DNA of 64,000 nt from Streptomyces viridochromogenes (GCF_001270495.1 NZ_LGUR01000241.1:124001-188000), one strand, 5' to 3'; positions 16,654 to 25,561 are shown, counted from the stretch's first letter. Made by a program: numbers and translations. Notes: generated by a model from the letters alone, not told the origin.

Positions 16654-17919
16654 TCACCGCAGGCGGCGCAGGAACCCGTCACTCACGCCGTTGGTGTCGC
16701 CGGTGACCAGCTGGGCGGAGCCGGAACCGAGGCCGAGGAGCTTGTCGTCGCCGCCGAACGAGGTGACGTAGACGTTGTCGTCGGTGGCGGGGCCGCCGGT
16801 GACCGTCTCGCTGGCGAGGCTTGACGTGCCGGTGCGCAGGTCCCGTACGTAGATGTTGTCCTGGCCCTCCGCGGCCCTGAATCCGTAAGCGACGTAACGG
16901 CCGTTGCCGCTGATCTCGGGGCCGGAGATGACCGCGGGGTCGCCCGTGCCGTCGTGGACGATGCCGCGGGTGGTGTCGGCCCGCAGGTCGCGCACATAGG
17001 TGCTGGTGTTGACCGCGGTGCCGGCCGGGACGAGGTCCTCGCCGCGGTACGTGAAGGCGACGTAGCGGCCGTCCGCCGAGATCGAGGGGTCCAGGCCGTA
17101 GCGCTGGGCGGGCGTGCCCTGCGGGGTGACGTCGACCTGTTCCTCGGTGCCGGTGCGGCGGTCGTGCACCATCATCGCGCCGCCCCCACCACGCGGTCCG
17201 AACCGGTCGTAGACCACGTACCGGCCGTCCGCGCTCATGTCCAGGTGGTAGGAGCCCCACTCCGGGTGGTCCCCGTTGGTGATCCGCTCGACGGTGCCGG
17301 AGCGGCGGTCGGTGAGGTACACGGCGGGGTAGATGACCGTCTGGCCGGACTCCATCCGGTTGGGCCGGGCGGTGAAAGCGACGTACCGGCCGTCGTCGGA
17401 GATCGCGGCGGCGCCGTGCGCGTAGGCCGAGCCGCCGTCGGGGGTCGTGCTGACCCGCTCGGTGCGGTGGGTGACCCGGTCGTGGACGTAGATGTCCTTG
17501 GCCCAGTACTCCTTCGGCTCCGGCCAGTCGGTGAGGTTGTCGGCGGTCGAGACGAGCACGACGTACCGGCCGTTGGCGCTGATGGCCGCGGGCGTGGTGC
17601 CGGCGTCGGCCTGGGTGCCGTCGGACGTGACGCTGATCCGCTCCAACCGGCCCGTGCGCAGATCGCGTACGAAGCTGTCCTCCACGCCGTTCGTGTCCCC
17701 GGGCACGAGGTTCGGCGCATGGGAGGAGAACGCGGCGTAGCGGCCGTTCGCGCTCAGCTGGGGCCCTCCTGCGTGGTCGGTGCCCTGTTCTCCCGTGCTG
17801 GACACGGTGATCCGCTCGGTGGACGGGTCTCTGGGCGCTGCGCTCACCGACGTCGCCGTGAGCGCCACCGTGGCGGTGACGAGGGCGGTGGCGAGCGCGG
17901 TGCGTGTGCTGGCGTACAA
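16654..17919 (-). CDS. Secreted TolB-like/PD40 beta-propeller protein, 421 aa
   Basis: The protein is made of repeated PD40 (WD40-like) blades of the form LSANGRYAAFSS / ISANGRYVVLVS / ISADGRYVAFTY, each followed by V-R-D-L-R-T-G-x-x-E-R-I/V, consistent with a 6-7-bladed propeller. The start is TTG 17919, chosen because AGGGGG lies 7 bp upstream and the resulting N-terminus is a clean Sec signal (LYASTRTALATALVTATVAL, cleavage at SVSAA). The in-frame ATG 48 bp upstream lacks an RBS. No catalytic residues are visible, so it is probably a binding protein. It is a single gene, unlike Tol systems. Confidence 0.75.
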   Translation of the reverse strand: MYASTRTALATALVTATVALTATSVSAAPRDPSTERITVSSTGEQGTDHAGGPQLSANGRYAAFSSHAPNLVPGDTNGVEDSFVRDLRTGRLERISVTSDGTQADAGTTPAAISANGRYVVLVSTADNLTDWPEPKEYWAKDIYVHDRVTHRTERVSTTPDGGSAYAHGAAAISDDGRYVAFTARPNRMESGQTVIYPAVYLTDRRSGTVERITNGDHPEWGSYHLDMSADGRYVVYDRFGPRGGGGAMMVHDRRTGTEEQVDVTPQGTPAQRYGLDPSISADGRYVAFTYRGEDLVPAGTAVNTSTYVRDLRADTTRGIVHDGTGDPAVISGPEISGNGRYVAYGFRAAEGQDNIYVRDLRTGTSSLASETVTGGPATDDNVYVTSFGGDDKLLGLGSGSAQLVTGDTNGVSDGFLRRLR

Positions 17920-18017
17920 GATCTGTTCCCCCTGTTGTGGTGCCGGCTCCCTACGAGGCAAACGCACCGCGCACTACAGGGTCAATCCGCAAAATTGCGT
18001 ACAACCAGGACGTGAGC

Positions 18018-18629
18018 TCAGGAGTCCGCGAGGAGACTTTCGTCGAGGAACTCCCGTACGTGGCTGAGAACTTGCGCCCGGTCCGTGCCCCGCAGCCCGA
18101 TCGCCACATGGATGGAGAACCCGTCGAGCAGGGCCCGCAGCCGCGCCGCGAACCGGTCCGGGTCGATCCGCCGGAACTCGCCCCTGGACACCCCCTCCGC
18201 CAGCAGGGCCACCAGGTCGCGGTGCCAGGCGCCCTCGATCGCGGCCTGGCGGTCGCGGGCGTCGTCGTCGGCGTTCTGCGAGCGGTTCCAGACCTCCAGC
18301 CACAGCGTCCAGTGCGGGTCGCGGTGGCCCTCGGGGACGTACAGGTCGACATACGCCTCGATCCGTGCGCGGACCGAGGAGGCCCGCGTGAGCAACCGGC
18401 CGCGCTCGGCGCCGAGCCGGCCCTCGCTCCACTCCAGGGTGCGCAGCAGCAACTCGTCCTTGGAGTGGAAGTAGTAGAGGAGATGGCCGCTGCTCATGCC
18501 GACCTCACGCCCGAGCGCGGCCATGGTCAGCTTCTCCAGGCCGCGCTCGGCGATCATCTCCATGGCCGCGGCGAGGACGTCCGCACGGGGCGGGGCCGGG
18601 GTACGGCGACGGGCTCCCGGGGTGGTCAT
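18018..18629 (-). CDS. TetR family regulator at the end of the urease operon, 203 aa
   Basis: This is a TetR repressor with helix-turn-helix ADVLAAAMEMIAERGLEKLT followed by ALGREVGMSSGHLLYYFHSKDELL. Its ATG overlaps the stop of the upstream gene (ATGA at 18626-18629), so it is translationally coupled as the last gene of the ureAB-ureC-agmatine deiminase-orf run. The likely targets are the TTTAGAG-N5-CTCTAAA palindrome ahead of ureAB and the related site ahead of the facing permease. Ligand candidates are agmatine, urea or a purine derivative; this is inference from context. Confidence 0.88.
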   Translation of the reverse strand: MTTPGARRRTPAPPRADVLAAAMEMIAERGLEKLTMAALGREVGMSSGHLLYYFHSKDELLLRTLEWSEGRLGAERGRLLTRASSVRARIEAYVDLYVPEGHRDPHWTLWLEVWNRSQNADDDARDRQAAIEGAWHRDLVALLAEGVSRGEFRRIDPDRFAARLRALLDGFSIHVAIGLRGTDRAQVLSHVREFLDESLLADS

Positions 18630-19123
18630 ACGGGGGTCACCCGCACGGCGTCGGGCAGGAAGTGCGTCTCGAACGGCCCGGAGCAGTCGGCGAACAGCGT
18701 CGCCACCTCCGCCCCGCACCCCGGGCACACCCGGTTCGGTCCCTCCAGTCCGGGCGAGCCACAGCAGCCGATCTCCTCCACGGCGGGGTTGGACGCCAGG
18801 AATCCGACGGTGTCCTCGCGGTGGACCACCAGGGTGTCCCGGGGCCCGGCCGACATCAGGAACCCGTCGCCGTCGGGGTCCGACATGCTGACCCCCGGGA
18901 CCGCCGCCCCCGCCCACTCCGGGTCCGGATGCGGCACGAAGGGTGCCCCGGACGGCTCGGGGTCCACCGCGTAGGTGCCGCGCGGCACGGTGGACGGGGC
19001 ACGATGCGAGCCGTCGGAGTTCTTCCGCCCGTCGTACTCGGGGCGCGCGGGCAGCTCGGGCAGCAGGCGCAGCGGTTCGCTGAGAGGGCGGCCGCAGGCG
19101 GTGCAGAGCAGCAGTACGTTCAC
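18626..19123 (-). CDS. Conserved hypothetical protein with two Cys pairs, 165 aa
   Basis: No named family is recognised. The protein opens MNVLLLCTACGRPLSEPL, a CxxC zinc-ribbon half. Near the C-terminus it has IGCCGSPG and RVCPGCGAEVATLFADC, giving a second CxxC; together they could bind one zinc. The middle holds an acidic Pro-rich stretch (VDPEPSGAPFVPHPDPEW). It lies 9 bp after agmatine deiminase and overlaps the tetR start by 4 bp, so it belongs to the urease operon. It could be a small metal-binding or redox accessory protein, but nothing proves it. Confidence 0.7.
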   Translation of the reverse strand: MNVLLLCTACGRPLSEPLRLLPELPARPEYDGRKNSDGSHRAPSTVPRGTYAVDPEPSGAPFVPHPDPEWAGAAVPGVSMSDPDGDGFLMSAGPRDTLVVHREDTVGFLASNPAVEEIGCCGSPGLEGPNRVCPGCGAEVATLFADCSGPFETHFLPDAVRVTPV

Positions 19124-19132
19124 CCGTACGTT

Positions 19133-20182
19133 CTACCTGACGACCGTCCTCGGCTGCTGCTGGGTGATGCAGTGGATGCCGCCGCCGCCCGCGAAGATCG
19201 TCCGGGCGTCGACGAGTGTCACCGTCCGCTCCGGGAACAGCCGGCGGAAGATGCCGGCCGCGATCTCGTCGCGCGGGTCGTCGAAGCCGCACAGCACGAC
19301 GCCGCCGTTGCAGAGGTAGTGGTTGATGTAGGAGTAGTCGGCCCAGTGGCCGTCCGCCTCCAGGACGGTCGGGGCGGGCACCTCGACGACCTCCAGGCGG
19401 CGGCCGCGCGCGTCGGTCTGCGCCTTCAGCAGGCCGACGACCTCCCGGGTCACCTCGTGGTCGGGGTGCGCCGGGTCCGGCTGCACATGGGCGACGACCA
19501 CGCCGGGGCGGGCGAACGCGGCGACGATGTCGACGTGCCCGAGGGTGCCGAAGCCGTACGGCGGGTAGTCGCCGGTCAGGCCGCGCGGCAGCCAGATCGC
19601 CTTGCGGGTGCCGAGCATGGCGTGGATCTCGGCCTCCACCTCCGCCCGCGTCCACTGCGGATTGCGCTCCGGCCCGAGCTGGACGGTCTCGGTGAGCAGG
19701 ACCGTCCCCTCGCCGTCGACATGGATCGCACCGCCCTCGTTCACCAGCTTCGAGGCGTACGTCCTCGTCGAGCCGGCCAGGTCGGAGACATGCGCGGCGA
19801 TCTTCGCGTCGTGCTCCCAGCTCGCCCAGTCCTGCGCGCCCCAGCCGTTGAACGTCCAGTCGACGGCCGCGAGTTCACCGGCGCCGTTGGTCAGGAAGGT
19901 GGGGCCGATGTCCCGCATCCAGGCGTCGTCGAGGTCCCGCTCGACGGTCTCCACACCCGGCCCGAGCAGCGTCCGGGCCTCCTCGGACTGCCCCGGGCCG
20001 CACACCACCGTCACCGGTTCGAAGCGGCGCACGGCACGGGCGACCGACGCCCAGGCCAGACGGGCGGCCACGAGATCCCCGGGGTCCTCGAAGGTCACGT
20101 TCGGCCCCGGCCAGGCCATCCAGGTGCGCTCGTGCGGGGCCCACTCGGCGGGCATACGGAAGCCGTCGGAGGCAGCAGACAT
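19133..20182 (-). CDS. Agmatine deiminase family protein, 349 aa
   Basis: This is a peptidylarginine-deiminase fold enzyme that hydrolyses agmatine to N-carbamoylputrescine and ammonia. Signatures: N-terminal MPAEWAPHERTWMAWP, RDIGPTF with the Asp, LVNEGGAIHVDGEGTVLLTE, GHVDIVAAF with the catalytic His-x-Asp, and the catalytic Cys in GGGGIHCITQQQP. Length is standard. It is separated by 9 bp from ureC upstream and 9 bp from the downstream orf, so it is part of the operon. Together with urease it would release ammonia from arginine-derived nitrogen. Confidence 0.88.
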   Translation of the reverse strand: MSAASDGFRMPAEWAPHERTWMAWPGPNVTFEDPGDLVAARLAWASVARAVRRFEPVTVVCGPGQSEEARTLLGPGVETVERDLDDAWMRDIGPTFLTNGAGELAAVDWTFNGWGAQDWASWEHDAKIAAHVSDLAGSTRTYASKLVNEGGAIHVDGEGTVLLTETVQLGPERNPQWTRAEVEAEIHAMLGTRKAIWLPRGLTGDYPPYGFGTLGHVDIVAAFARPGVVVAHVQPDPAHPDHEVTREVVGLLKAQTDARGRRLEVVEVPAPTVLEADGHWADYSYINHYLCNGGVVLCGFDDPRDEIAAGIFRRLFPERTVTLVDARTIFAGGGGIHCITQQQPRTVVR

Positions 20183-20191
20183 GGGGGGTCC

Positions 20192-21901
20192 TTAGAGGAA
20201 GTAGAGGCGGTTGAGGGAGACGGAGTCGGCCGGCTCGGAGCGCAGCGGATCGCCGTCGAGGGTGACCAGTCCGGTGCGCTGGTCAACGTCGACGGCTCCG
20301 GTACGGGAGTTGAGGCGCAGGTCGGCGGGCCCGATGCCACGGGTGCCCCGGACGGCGACCCTCCTTCTGCGGGTGGGCATCGAGTCGCCCCCCTGGTCGA
20401 CGGCGGCCTGCGCGACGAAGGCGACCGAGATGTCGGCGGGCGTGGCCCCGTACGCCCCGAACTGCGGCCCCAGGACGAGCGGTTCGCAGGTGTCGGTCGC
20501 GGCGTTGGGGTCGCCCACCACGCCGTACGCCGGGAACCCGGACTTCAGCACCAGCTGCGGCTTGGCGCCGAAGTACTCCGGCCGCCACAGCACGATGTCG
20601 GCCAGCTTGCCGACCTCGATCGATCCGACCTCGTGGGCGAGGCCGTGGGCGATGGCCGGGTTGATGGTCAGCTTGGCCATGTAGCGCAGGACGCGCTCGT
20701 TGTCGTGCTCGTCGGGGGCGCCGAACTCGGCCTTCATCTTCCCGGCCATCGCGAACGTACGGCGGACCGTCTCGCCGGCCCGGCCCATGCCCTGGGCGTC
20801 CGACGAGGTGATGCCGATCGCGCCCAGGTCGTGCAGTACGTCCTCGGCGCCCATGGTCCCGGCGCGGATGCGGTCGCGGGCCATGGCGGCGTCGCCCGGC
20901 AGGTCGGTCTTCAGGTCGTGGACCGAGACGATCATGCCGTAGTGCTCGGCGACCGCGTCCCGGCCGAAGGGCAGGGTGGGGTTGGTGGAGGAGCCGATGA
21001 CGTTCGGGACGCCCGCCATCTTCAGGACGTTCGGGACGTGTCCGCCGCCGCAGCCCTCGATGTGGAAGGCGTGGATCGTGCGGCCCTCCAGGACGCGCAG
21101 GGTGTCCTCGACCGACAGGCACTCGTTCAGCCCGTCGCTGTGCAGGGCCACTTGGACGTCGTGTTCCTCGGCGACGCGCAGGGCCGTGTCCAAGGCCCGG
21201 GTGTGGGCACCCATGTCCTCGTGCACCTTGAAGCCGGAGGCACCGCCCTCGGCGAGGGCCTCCACCAGGGGCGCGGAGGACGACGACGAACCGCGCCCCA
21301 GGAAGCCGATGTTGACCGGCCAGGCGTCGAAGGCGCCGAACGCGTGCCGCAGCGCCCACGGCGAGTTGACGCCGACGCCCCACACCGGCCCGAACTCCTG
21401 CCCGATGATCGTGGTCACGCCGGACGCGAGCGAGGCCTCCATGACACGCGGCGACAGCAGGTGCACATGCGTGTCGACGGCCCCGGCGGTGGCGATGAGC
21501 CCCTCGCCGGACACGATCGAGGTGCCCGTGCCGACCACGACGTCGACCCCGTCGAGGGTGTCGGGGTTGCCGGCCCGCCCGATCGAGCAGATCCGGCCCT
21601 CCCTGATCCCGATGGAGACCTTCCGGATCCCGAGCGCCGCGTCGATCACCACCACGTTGCTGATGACGACGTCACAGGTCTCCCGGACGGCGGCGGCCTT
21701 GAGGTGCAGTCCGTCCCGGGCGGTCTTGCCGAACCCGGCGAGGAACTCGTCGCCGTACCGCTGGGAGTCCGACTCGACGCGGATGGTCAGACCCGAGTCG
21801 CCGAGGCGGACGCGGTCGCCGGCGCGGGGGCCGTGGGTGGCGGCGTACTCGTACGGGGTGAGACGGCGGGCCTGTGCCGGGTGGCCTCCGGGGCGGCTCA
21901 T
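20192..21901 (-). CDS. ureC: Urease alpha subunit, 569 aa
   Basis: This is the catalytic nickel subunit that hydrolyses urea to ammonia and carbamate. Metal ligands are present: VDTHVH (two His), the carbamylated Lys in GFKVHEDMG, the His residues in VALHSDG and HAFHIEG, and the Asp in TSSDAQGMG. In the flap, where most ureases have C-H-H-L, this protein reads V-H-D-L: the catalytic His is kept but the flap Cys is replaced. The ATG overlaps the ureAB stop by 4 bp. No accessory ureD/E/F/G genes are in the window, so maturation must rely on another locus. Confidence 0.92.
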   Translation of the reverse strand: MSRPGGHPAQARRLTPYEYAATHGPRAGDRVRLGDSGLTIRVESDSQRYGDEFLAGFGKTARDGLHLKAAAVRETCDVVISNVVVIDAALGIRKVSIGIREGRICSIGRAGNPDTLDGVDVVVGTGTSIVSGEGLIATAGAVDTHVHLLSPRVMEASLASGVTTIIGQEFGPVWGVGVNSPWALRHAFGAFDAWPVNIGFLGRGSSSSSAPLVEALAEGGASGFKVHEDMGAHTRALDTALRVAEEHDVQVALHSDGLNECLSVEDTLRVLEGRTIHAFHIEGCGGGHVPNVLKMAGVPNVIGSSTNPTLPFGRDAVAEHYGMIVSVHDLKTDLPGDAAMARDRIRAGTMGAEDVLHDLGAIGITSSDAQGMGRAGETVRRTFAMAGKMKAEFGAPDEHDNERVLRYMAKLTINPAIAHGLAHEVGSIEVGKLADIVLWRPEYFGAKPQLVLKSGFPAYGVVGDPNAATDTCEPLVLGPQFGAYGATPADISVAFVAQAAVDQGGDSMPTRRRRVAVRGTRGIGPADLRLNSRTGAVDVDQRTGLVTLDGDPLRSEPADSVSLNRLYFL

Positions 21902-22608
21902 CGCTCGACCTCCTGCTCCTGATCAGCTGTTTCCGTGACGCCGAGGTAGCCGCAGGCGGCGGCGCGGCGCAGTGCCTCCTCGCGGGCACCGGGCGCGTCC
22001 AGCGCCCCGTCGACGAGCCCCGCGAACCCGATCGCGATCCGGTCGCCCCCGATCGGCACAAGCCCGACCTCGACGCGCTCCCCCGGCCCGAAGCGCGTCG
22101 ACGACCCCGCCGGCACGGCGAGCCGCATGCCGTAGGCGGCGCCCCGGTCGAAGTCGAGCCGCGGGTTGGCCTCGAAGAAGTGGAAGTGGGAGGTCACGGA
22201 GACGGGCACGGTGGCGGTGTTGGTGACCGTCAGCCGTACGACCGCCTCCGGCTCGGCGTGCTCGGGCCCCGGCAGCAGCGCGCCCGGGGCCTGCGGCCCC
22301 AGCCCGCCGCCGAGGGGGTCGGACACGACCGCGAGTCGCGAACCGTCGTCGAAGACGGCCTCGACATGCACCTCGGTGACGACGTCCGCGACGCCCGGCA
22401 GCACGTCGTCCGGGCCCAGCACGGAGCGGGCACGCTCGATGGCCTCGGCGAGCCGGACCCCGTCGCGGGCGGCCTCGCACACGGTGTCCGCGATCAGCGC
22501 GGTCGCCTCCGGGACGTTCAGCCGGAGCCCGCGGGCCCTGCGCGCCCGGGCCAGCTCGGCGGCTCCGAAGAGCAGCAGCCGGTCACGTTCGGTGGGGGTG
22601 AGTCTCAT
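21898..22608 (-). CDS. ureAB: Fused urease gamma/beta subunit, 236 aa
   Basis: One polypeptide carries both small urease subunits. The gamma domain (about residues 1-100) begins MRLTPTERDRLLLFGAAELARARRARGLRLN and has EATALIADTVCEAARDG. The beta domain (about 110-225) shows RLTVTNTATVPVSVTSHFHFFEANPRLDFDR, the standard beta motif with its conserved His-Phe-His-Phe. Such gamma-beta fusions are known in some bacteria. The gene opens the operon; its promoter overlaps a 19-bp palindrome. It is coupled to ureC by an ATGA overlap. Confidence 0.9.
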   Translation of the reverse strand: MRLTPTERDRLLLFGAAELARARRARGLRLNVPEATALIADTVCEAARDGVRLAEAIERARSVLGPDDVLPGVADVVTEVHVEAVFDDGSRLAVVSDPLGGGLGPQAPGALLPGPEHAEPEAVVRLTVTNTATVPVSVTSHFHFFEANPRLDFDRGAAYGMRLAVPAGSSTRFGPGERVEVGLVPIGGDRIAIGFAGLVDGALDAPGAREEALRRAAACGYLGVTETADQEQEVER

Positions 22609-22636
22609 GACCCGGGCACCTCCTTGCCTCGCCCAC

Positions 22637-22655
22637 TTTAGAGCATCACTCTAAA
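22637..22655. promoter_or_regulatory. Palindromic operator upstream of ureAB
   Basis: TTTAGAGCATCACTCTAAA is a perfect 7-bp inverted repeat with a 5-bp spacer, 29 bp upstream of the ureAB start. On the minus strand it contains TAGAGT, a plausible -10 (TANNNT). Its size and symmetry fit a TetR dimer, and a TetR gene ends the operon. Confidence 0.65.
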
Positions 22656-22680
22656 CACGAGATTCCGTAGAAAGAAAGTG

Positions 22681-22723
22681 TTGACCGATGAGCCAGCATG
22701 GCTCAGATTGAACGTCGCTCTAA
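22681..22723 (+). promoter_or_regulatory. Promoter and operator-like site for the NCS1 permease
   Basis: TTGACC (22681-22686) and CAGATT (22704-22709) are 17 bp apart and form a plausible promoter. A perfect palindrome TGAGCCA-GCA-TGGCTCA (22689-22705) fills the spacer. TTGAACGTCGCTCTAA (22708-22723), a degenerate version of the ureAB palindrome sharing the TC-CTCTAA half, sits at the expected start point. The permease therefore probably shares the regulator of the urease operon. Confidence 0.5.
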
Positions 22724-22765
22724 CTCTGGGGACTGCCCCGGGCGGCCGATCAAAGGAGACCTGCC

Positions 22766-24208
22766 ATGCCGATGGAACAGCGCGGAGTCGACACCATCCC
22801 CGACGAGGAACGCACCAGCGGGCCTCGGGACCTCGTCTCGATCCTGCTGGGCTCGAACCTCTGCCTCGGAGTGATCGTCTTCGGCTGGCTGCCGCCGTCG
22901 TTCGGCCTGGACTGGTGGGCGTCGGTGAGCTCGATCGTGGTCGGCACGGTGGCCGGCACGGCCCTGACCGCCCCGCTCGCCCTGATCTCCCTGCGCACGG
23001 CGACGAACCTGTCCACCTCCTCCGGCGCCCAGTTCGGCGTGCGCGGCAGACTGGTCGGCTCGGTGGTCGGCCTCCTGCTCGCCCTCGGCTACACGGCCCT
23101 GACCGTGTGGATCGGCGGCGATGTGATGGTGGGCGTGCTGGGCCGGCTGTTCGGGCTGCCGGCGAGCGGAGTGTCGTACGGCGTGGTCTACGGACTGCTC
23201 GCCGCGGCGACCGTCGCGGGCGCGGTGTACGGCTACCGGGTGCTGCTCGCCCTGTCCCGCGTCCTCGCGGTCGGCATGACGGCCCTGCTGGTCCTCGGCG
23301 TCGTCGCCTACGCCCCGCACTTCACGACCGCCGCGCTGCCGGAGGCGGGCGGCCATCTGCTGGGCGGCTTCTGGCCGACGTGGCTGCTGGCGACGGTGGC
23401 CGCGGGTCTGTCCGGCCCGATCGCCTTCATCACCCTGCTCGGCGACTACACCCGCTACATCTCCCCGGCCCGCCACACCTCACGCCGGGTGCTGCACGCG
23501 ACCTGGCTCGGCCTGCTCCTGGGCCTGCTGATCCCCCAGCTGTTCGGCACCTTCACGGCGTACGCGGCCCGGGCGGCCCTCGACTACGCCGGACCGCTGG
23601 TCTCCGCCTCGCCCGCCTGGTACCTGGTCCCGCTCCTGCTGGCCGCGTCCGCGGGCTCGGTCGGCAACGCGGGCCTGATGCTCTACTCCATGGGCCTCGA
23701 CCTGGACGCCATCCTCCCGCGCGCCTCCCGCGCCCGGGCCACCTACGCCGTCGCGGTCGTCGCGACCGCCTGCGTCTTCGTCGGCCACTACGCCTCCAGC
23801 GCCCAGGACGCGATGACGTCCTTCGTGCTGCTGCTGACGGCGATCGGCACCCCCTGGGCGGTCATCACCCTGATCGGCTTCGCCCGGTGCCGTGGCGTGT
23901 ACGACGCGGAGGCCCTCCAGGTCTTCAACCGCCGGGCACGGGGCGGGATCTACTGGTACCGGGCCGGCTGGAACATCCCGGCGACCGCGTCCTGGGCGAT
24001 GGGCGCGACGGTCGGCCTGCTGGCCGTCTCCCTCCCGTCGTACGAGGGGCCGCTGCTGGGGCTGACGGGCGGGGTGGACTGCAGTTTCCTGCTGTCGGGG
24101 GCGGTGGGGGGTGTGGCGTACCTGCTGCTGCAGCCCCGGGCTCGCTCTCAGCAGAGCCCGGGGGCGGCGTTCTCAGCCCGTCCGGCGTTTGAGGACGAGG
24201 CCGTTTAG
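22766..24208 (+). CDS. NCS1-family purine/cytosine permease-like transporter, 480 aa
   Basis: This is a nucleobase:cation symporter-1 protein with about 12 TM helices. Typical features are the N-terminal amphipathic segment before LVSILLGSNLCLGVIVFGWLP, the TM1-like G-x-x-L-x-L and the cytoplasmic LLGDYTRYISP loop, which is highly conserved in NCS1 carriers (GDYTRY). The substrate may be cytosine, a purine, hydantoin or allantoin-like; its place facing the urease/agmatine deiminase operon favours a nitrogen-rich compound. AAAGGAG precedes the ATG. The last residues (SARPAFEDEAV) come from the dispersed repeat at the gene's 3' end, not from the family. Confidence 0.87.
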   Translation: MPMEQRGVDTIPDEERTSGPRDLVSILLGSNLCLGVIVFGWLPPSFGLDWWASVSSIVVGTVAGTALTAPLALISLRTATNLSTSSGAQFGVRGRLVGSVVGLLLALGYTALTVWIGGDVMVGVLGRLFGLPASGVSYGVVYGLLAAATVAGAVYGYRVLLALSRVLAVGMTALLVLGVVAYAPHFTTAALPEAGGHLLGGFWPTWLLATVAAGLSGPIAFITLLGDYTRYISPARHTSRRVLHATWLGLLLGLLIPQLFGTFTAYAARAALDYAGPLVSASPAWYLVPLLLAASAGSVGNAGLMLYSMGLDLDAILPRASRARATYAVAVVATACVFVGHYASSAQDAMTSFVLLLTAIGTPWAVITLIGFARCRGVYDAEALQVFNRRARGGIYWYRAGWNIPATASWAMGATVGLLAVSLPSYEGPLLGLTGGVDCSFLLSGAVGGVAYLLLQPRARSQQSPGAAFSARPAFEDEAV

Positions 24209-24237
24209 GCCGAAGCGGGGGTCTGGGGGCGGCAGCC
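24174..24237 (+). repeat. Dispersed 3'-end element, copy 1
   Basis: The core reads CAGCCCGTCCGGCGTTTGAG, continues GACGAGGCC, then GGCCGAAGCGGGGGTCTGGGGGCGGCAGCC. It supplies the last codons and stop of the NCS1 permease. The same element recurs at 41906-41973 and, inverted, at 58105-58170. This is the type of short extragenic element scattered widely in Streptomyces genomes. Confidence 0.85.
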
Positions 24238-24258
24238 CTCGGCAGCCCCCAGACCCCC
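24217..24258. terminator. Terminator between convergent permease and ilvE
   Basis: A perfect 14-bp stem (GGGGGTCTGGGGGC / GCCCCCAGACCCCC) encloses 14 nt. Half of it belongs to dispersed element copy 1. It is symmetric and can serve both convergent genes. Confidence 0.75.
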
Positions 24259-24279
24259 GGCCTCAACGCCGAGCACCAG

Positions 24280-25368
24280 TCAGCCCAGCTTGTGCATCCA
24301 CCCGTGCTGGTCCACGGCAGTGCCCCGCTGGATGTCGAGGAGGGCCCGGCGGAGCTTCAGCGTGACCTCGCCGGGCTCGCCGTCGCCCTGCTGCCACTGC
24401 GCGCCCGTGCGCTTGACGGTGCCGACCGGGGTGATGACCGCCGCCGTACCGCAGGCGAAGACCTCGGTGAGGGTGCCGTTCTCCGAGTCGCGCTGCCACT
24501 GGTCGACGGAGATGCGGCCCTCCTCGGCCTCGTAGCCGAGGTCACGGGCGACGGACAGGAGGGAGTCACGGGTGACGCCCTCCAGGATGGAGCCGGTGAG
24601 GGACGGGGTGATGATCTTGTCTCCGTACACGAAGTACAGGTTCATGCCGCCGAGTTCCTCGACCCACTTGCGCTCCACCGCGTCGAGGTAGCAGACCTGG
24701 GCGCAGCCCTCGGCGGCGGCCTCGGCCTGGGCCAGCAGGGACGCGGCGTAGTTGCCGCCCGTCTTCGCGTCGCCCATGCCGCCCGGCACGGCGCGGACGT
24801 GATCCTCGGAGACCCAGATGGACACCGGCTTGACGCCGCCGGGGAAGTAGGCGCCGGCCGGGGAGGCGATGACCATGAACAGGTACTCGCTGGCGGGCTT
24901 CACGCCCAGGCCGACCTCCGTCGCGAACATGAACGGACGCAGGTAGAGGGACTCCTCGCCACCGTGCGCCGGGACCCATGCCTGGTCCTGGCTCACCAGC
25001 GCGTCGCACGCCTCGATGAACGTCTCGACCGGCAGCTCCGGCATGCCGAGCCGGCGGGCGGAGGACTGGAAGCGCTGGGCGTTCTTCTCCGGACGGAACG
25101 TGGCGACGGACCCGTCGGGCTGGCGGTACGCCTTGAGGCCCTCGAAGATCTCCTGCGCGTAGTGCAGGACCATCGTGGCCGGGTCGAGCGAGATCGGCGC
25201 GTACGGCACGAGCTGGCCGTCGTGCCAGCCGCGGCCCTCGGTCCACTTGATCGTCACCATGTGGTCGGTGAAGTGGCGGCCGAAGCCCGGGTTGGCCAGT
25301 ATCGCCTCGCGGTCGGCGGTGGCGAGCGGGCTGGCGGACGGCTTGAGCTCGATCGTGGGCGTCGTCAT
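24280..25368 (-). CDS. ilvE: Branched-chain amino acid aminotransferase, 362 aa
   Basis: This PLP-dependent fold-type IV transaminase performs the last step of Ile, Leu and Val synthesis. It is the larger (class II-like) form: [28 protein letters not shown] at the start, [21 protein letters not shown], the PLP-Lys in [15 protein letters not shown] preceded by GDAKTGGNY, and [13 protein letters not shown] followed by [21 protein letters not shown] precedes the ATG at 25368; the 15-residue upstream extension in frame is not conserved. It lies just downstream of leuB on the same strand but is separated by 307 bp with hairpins, so it is probably transcribed independently. Confidence 0.93.
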   Translation of the reverse strand: MTTPTIELKPSASPLATADREAILANPGFGRHFTDHMVTIKWTEGRGWHDGQLVPYAPISLDPATMVLHYAQEIFEGLKAYRQPDGSVATFRPEKNAQRFQSSARRLGMPELPVETFIEACDALVSQDQAWVPAHGGEESLYLRPFMFATEVGLGVKPASEYLFMVIASPAGAYFPGGVKPVSIWVSEDHVRAVPGGMGDAKTGGNYAASLLAQAEAAAEGCAQVCYLDAVERKWVEELGGMNLYFVYGDKIITPSLTGSILEGVTRDSLLSVARDLGYEAEEGRISVDQWQRDSENGTLTEVFACGTAAVITPVGTVKRTGAQWQQGDGEPGEVTLKLRRALLDIQRGTAVDQHGWMHKLG

Positions 25369-25561
25369 GAGTAGATGTCCTTCACCGGTTTCGTTGTGGC
25401 GGGCCGCGATCACGCCAGTACTGCCTGTGGCCAGTGCTAGGACGTCCGAGCATTCCTTCGTACCGCGGCTCCGCGTTCGATTATCGCAAGCGGGTGCCGT
25501 GGAAGAAATCGGCCTGTTCGACGTGATCGGCGTTAAATCGCGATCCAGGGGTTGATGGTGT

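Noticed and set aside
18662..21922. A 1086-aa open frame on the + strand
   Set aside because: It is antisense to the agmatine deiminase and urease genes, which are unmistakable on the minus strand. No domain, RBS or plausible composition.
25414..25520. A leader peptide upstream of ilvE
   Set aside because: Short ORFs on the minus strand contain no run of Ile, Leu or Val codons and there is no T-tract hairpin between them and ilvE.
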